Shown piece by piece: positions 63,301-64,000 of a stretch of 64,000 bases of DNA. A model generated the notes under the pieces. That model was not told the DNA's origin. It searched no databases and saw only the letters and a program-made list of their open reading frames with translations. The stretch comes from Stenotrophomonas pavanii (GTDB lineage Bacteria > Pseudomonadota > Gammaproteobacteria > Xanthomonadales > Xanthomonadaceae). The DNA is taken from positions 28,918 through 92,917 of the forward strand of contig NZ_FNFQ01000015.1 of the NCBI RefSeq assembly GCF_900101175.1. The letters are read 5' to 3'. The translations under genes were made by a program, and so were the position numbers. Numbering within the stretch: position 1 is the first letter of the stretch; every line of letters starts with the position of its first letter.

Positions 63301-63515
63301 TCATCGATGCCACGGTGCGCCGCTTCCGCCCGATCGTGCTGACCGCGCTGGCGGCGGTGCTGGCGATGATTCCGCTGTCGCGCAGTGCGTTCTACGGCTC
63401 GATGGCGATCTCGATCATGGGCGGCCTGATCGTCGGCACGGTGCTGACGCTGGTGTTCCTGCCGGCGCTGTATGCGGCGTGGTTCCGGGTGAAGCCGGAC
63501 GAATCCGGGGCGTAA
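60354..63515 (+). CDS. smeP: RND multidrug efflux pump SmeP
   Basis: 1053 residues starting at GTG 60354, with AGGGAG seven bases upstream inside the smeO stop region. Architecture is HAE-type RND: TM1 (RPLVLFAMLAFALIGAWSY), porter domain, TM2-6 with the proton-relay LALGLLVDDAIIAVEMMATK (Asp-Asp), a linker, TM7 (RWWVIAATIALFVFSLMMF), second porter domain, TM8-12 with TIALAGMIMRNSVILIDQIQ. It resembles the MexK/TriC-like branch that starts 'RRFNLSEWALSNRPL'. SmeOP-TolCSm is described as exporting several antibiotics, dyes and detergents; substrate range here is by analogy. Confidence 0.93.
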   Translation: MRRFNLSEWALSNRPLVLFAMLAFALIGAWSYKHLGQSEDPPFTFKAMVVRTLWPGATAEQVSRQVTEPIEKALMNTGEYEFIRSYSRPGESQVIFMARDSLRSRQIPDLWYQVRKRVGDIRPTLPREIVGPFFNDEFGDTYGNIYALTGKGFDYAVMRDYADRIQLELQRVPDVGKIDLVGLQDEKVWIELSNTRLATLGVSMQQVQQALADQNAVTGTSFFETATDRVQLRVTGQFNDIDAIRQFPIRAGDRTVHLGDIAEVKRGFADPASPKMRFMGEEAIGLAVAMKDGGDILKLGANLDAEFQRLQKTLPAGMQLRKVSDQPQSVEESVGEFVQVLTEAVVIVLLVSFFSLGLRTGLVVGVTIPLVLAMTFFVMHYFDIGLHKISLGALVLALGLLVDDAIIAVEMMATKMEQGFDRLRAASFAWESTAFPMLTGTLITAAGFLPIATAASSTGEYTRSLFQVVTIALVVSWIAAVLFIPYLGDKMLPDLFNPQPPKPGSLSARWRARRQQWADRYPALANLIAPPQHGHDHDPYQRPFYRSFRRFLDACLRRRWWVIAATIALFVFSLMMFRFVPQQFFPDSTRPELMVDIELAEGASLRSTQAQAEKLEKLLSGREGIANYVSYVGTGSPRFYLPLDQQLPATNFAQFVVLAKDIKSRESTRDWLLHEVIPKFPDVQMRVTRLENGPPVGYPVQMRISGEHIEKVQAIARQVEAKVRENPHVMNVNLDWSEPSKVVRLVIDQERARALGVSSAQVSQFLASSLAGQSVSVYREGNRQIEMLLRGPADERNQLELLSSLSMPTANGGSITLSQVATMEYGFEDGIIWHRNRLPTVTVRADISDGMQALDVVHQIVPTLDGIRAELPSGYLLETGGTVEDSARGQNSIKAGMPLFLVVVATLLMLQLRSFSRAAMVLVTAPLGIIGATLFLLLFRAPFGFVALLGTIALAGMIMRNSVILIDQIQQDIDAGHDRWHSIIDATVRRFRPIVLTALAAVLAMIPLSRSAFYGSMAISIMGGLIVGTVLTLVFLPALYAAWFRVKPDESGA

Positions 63516-63543
63516 TGCCCCGGGTTCTGCGGCCGCGGCCCTT

Positions 63544-63717
63544 GGTAGGTGCCAACCCTGGTTGGCACATCTCCCAGTAGAGCCACCCCATGGGTGGCTG
63601 CTGATTTCCAGACTCCGTCATCCACGCATGGCGTGGATCTACCGCAGCGGGTCTTTGCCCTGGTGGGTGCAGACCTTGGTTGGCACTGACGCATGCATCC
63701 ACGCATGGCGTGGATCT
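63544..63717. repeat. Cluster of five SMAG palindromes of three subtypes
   Basis: GGTAGGTGCCAACC (63544-63568), GTAGAGCCACCCCATGGGTG (63577-63601), an inverted ATCCACGC copy ending CTACC (63618-63643), a decayed GGTGGGTGCAGACC copy (63662-63685) and a second inverted ATCCACGC copy (63695-63717). They occupy most of the 409-bp gap after smeP. The remaining 63718-63924 holds no gene that I can support and probably includes the left end of the IS110 element. Confidence 0.85.
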
Positions 63718-63924
63718 TATCTCTTGCCGATCTGGCACCTTGGGTGCCGAGAGCCCGGCGTGGGCGACCGTGTGGATCCAGGTCTTGCGACCGAGAAGTA
63801 GCTTGGGTCCCCACGCCGGATTCTCCCTGAACCGCCCGAACAGTTGGTTGAGTTGGCGCTCGAACTGATAAGACTGGGCAAGCGGGGAGAGCTCTCGACC
63901 CTGTCAGCCTAGCGGAGTTCTGCC

Positions 63925-64000
63925 ATGTTTGGGATCGGGATTGATGTGAGCAAAGCCACGCTGGATGTGGCCGTCCATGGAGAGCAGTTTCGCCAATTCA
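63925..64000 (+). mobile_element. IS110-family transposase, first 25 codons (cut by window edge)
   Basis: The reading frame starts MFGIGIDVSKATLDVAVHGE and runs off the edge. 'GIDVSKATLDVAV' is the N-terminal start of the RuvC-like DEDD domain of IS110/IS1111-family transposases (first catalytic Asp). TGTCAGCCTAGCGGAGT lies upstream as part of the presumed non-coding left end. Such elements lack long terminal inverted repeats, and their boundaries cannot be set from one end. Confidence 0.85.

Overview
The window reads as chromosome of a Stenotrophomonas maltophilia-complex bacterium (Xanthomonadaceae). The evidence is the high GC with strong third-position GC, many GTAG-headed short palindromes of the SMAG type known from S. 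maltophilia, and the cluster tolC-pcm-smeRo-smeO-smeP in the order described for the SmeOP-TolCSm efflux pump of that species. I could not compute GC or search databases. All family names come from reading the translations.

Layout. 1-3.8 kb: two oxidoreductase/LysR divergent pairs (a cut-off zinc alcohol dehydrogenase, and an Old Yellow Enzyme) around a VOC protein. 3.8-4.9 kb: a secreted protein of unknown function. 5.0-7.7 kb: a formaldehyde detoxification operon, frmR-frmA-yqcC-like-frmB. 7.7-8.9 kb: seven tandem ~172-bp units, each carrying an inverted pair of SMAG palindromes, running up to a membrane GGDEF protein. 10.6-16.3 kb: a leftward set with a DUF3916 protein, a small protein, DegV, a DsbA/GST-kappa-like isomerase and two coupled secreted amidohydrolases, one lacking its metal ligands. 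16.4-24.9 kb: mostly housekeeping genes (AMP nucleosidase, DUF924, a glutaredoxin/A-type-like/rhodanese fusion, polysaccharide deacetylase, methyltransferase, SGNH hydrolase, AlaA-like aminotransferase, RsgA, a QEGLA-family putative peptidase). 25.0-25.4 kb: two copies of a branched palindromic element either side of a terminator.

25.4-44.2 kb is an organic-acid region. A TonB receptor is followed by a leftward porin-CitMHS citrate carrier-PhaB-like reductase unit. Facing it is an OmpR/kinase/substrate-binding-protein operon that resembles a TctDE sensor system. A LuxR-type regulator, a hybrid kinase with a DctB-like sensor, a second porin, DctA and MaeB follow. A plausible reading is uptake of citrate and C4-dicarboxylates across both membranes, with MaeB converting malate to pyruvate and NADPH.

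44.6-48.7 kb: a GH92 alpha-mannosidase translationally coupled to a secreted metallopeptidase. 49.1-56.2 kb: envelope genes (GT4 glycosyltransferase, O-antigen-ligase-like protein, LpxL-like acyltransferase, WaaA) interrupted by a REP-associated tyrosine transposase (RAYT) bracketed by SMAG palindromes. 56.2-63.5 kb: the efflux cluster. The last 0.4 kb is a SMAG cluster followed by the first codons of an IS110-family transposase. No rRNA, tRNA, CRISPR array or prophage was seen.
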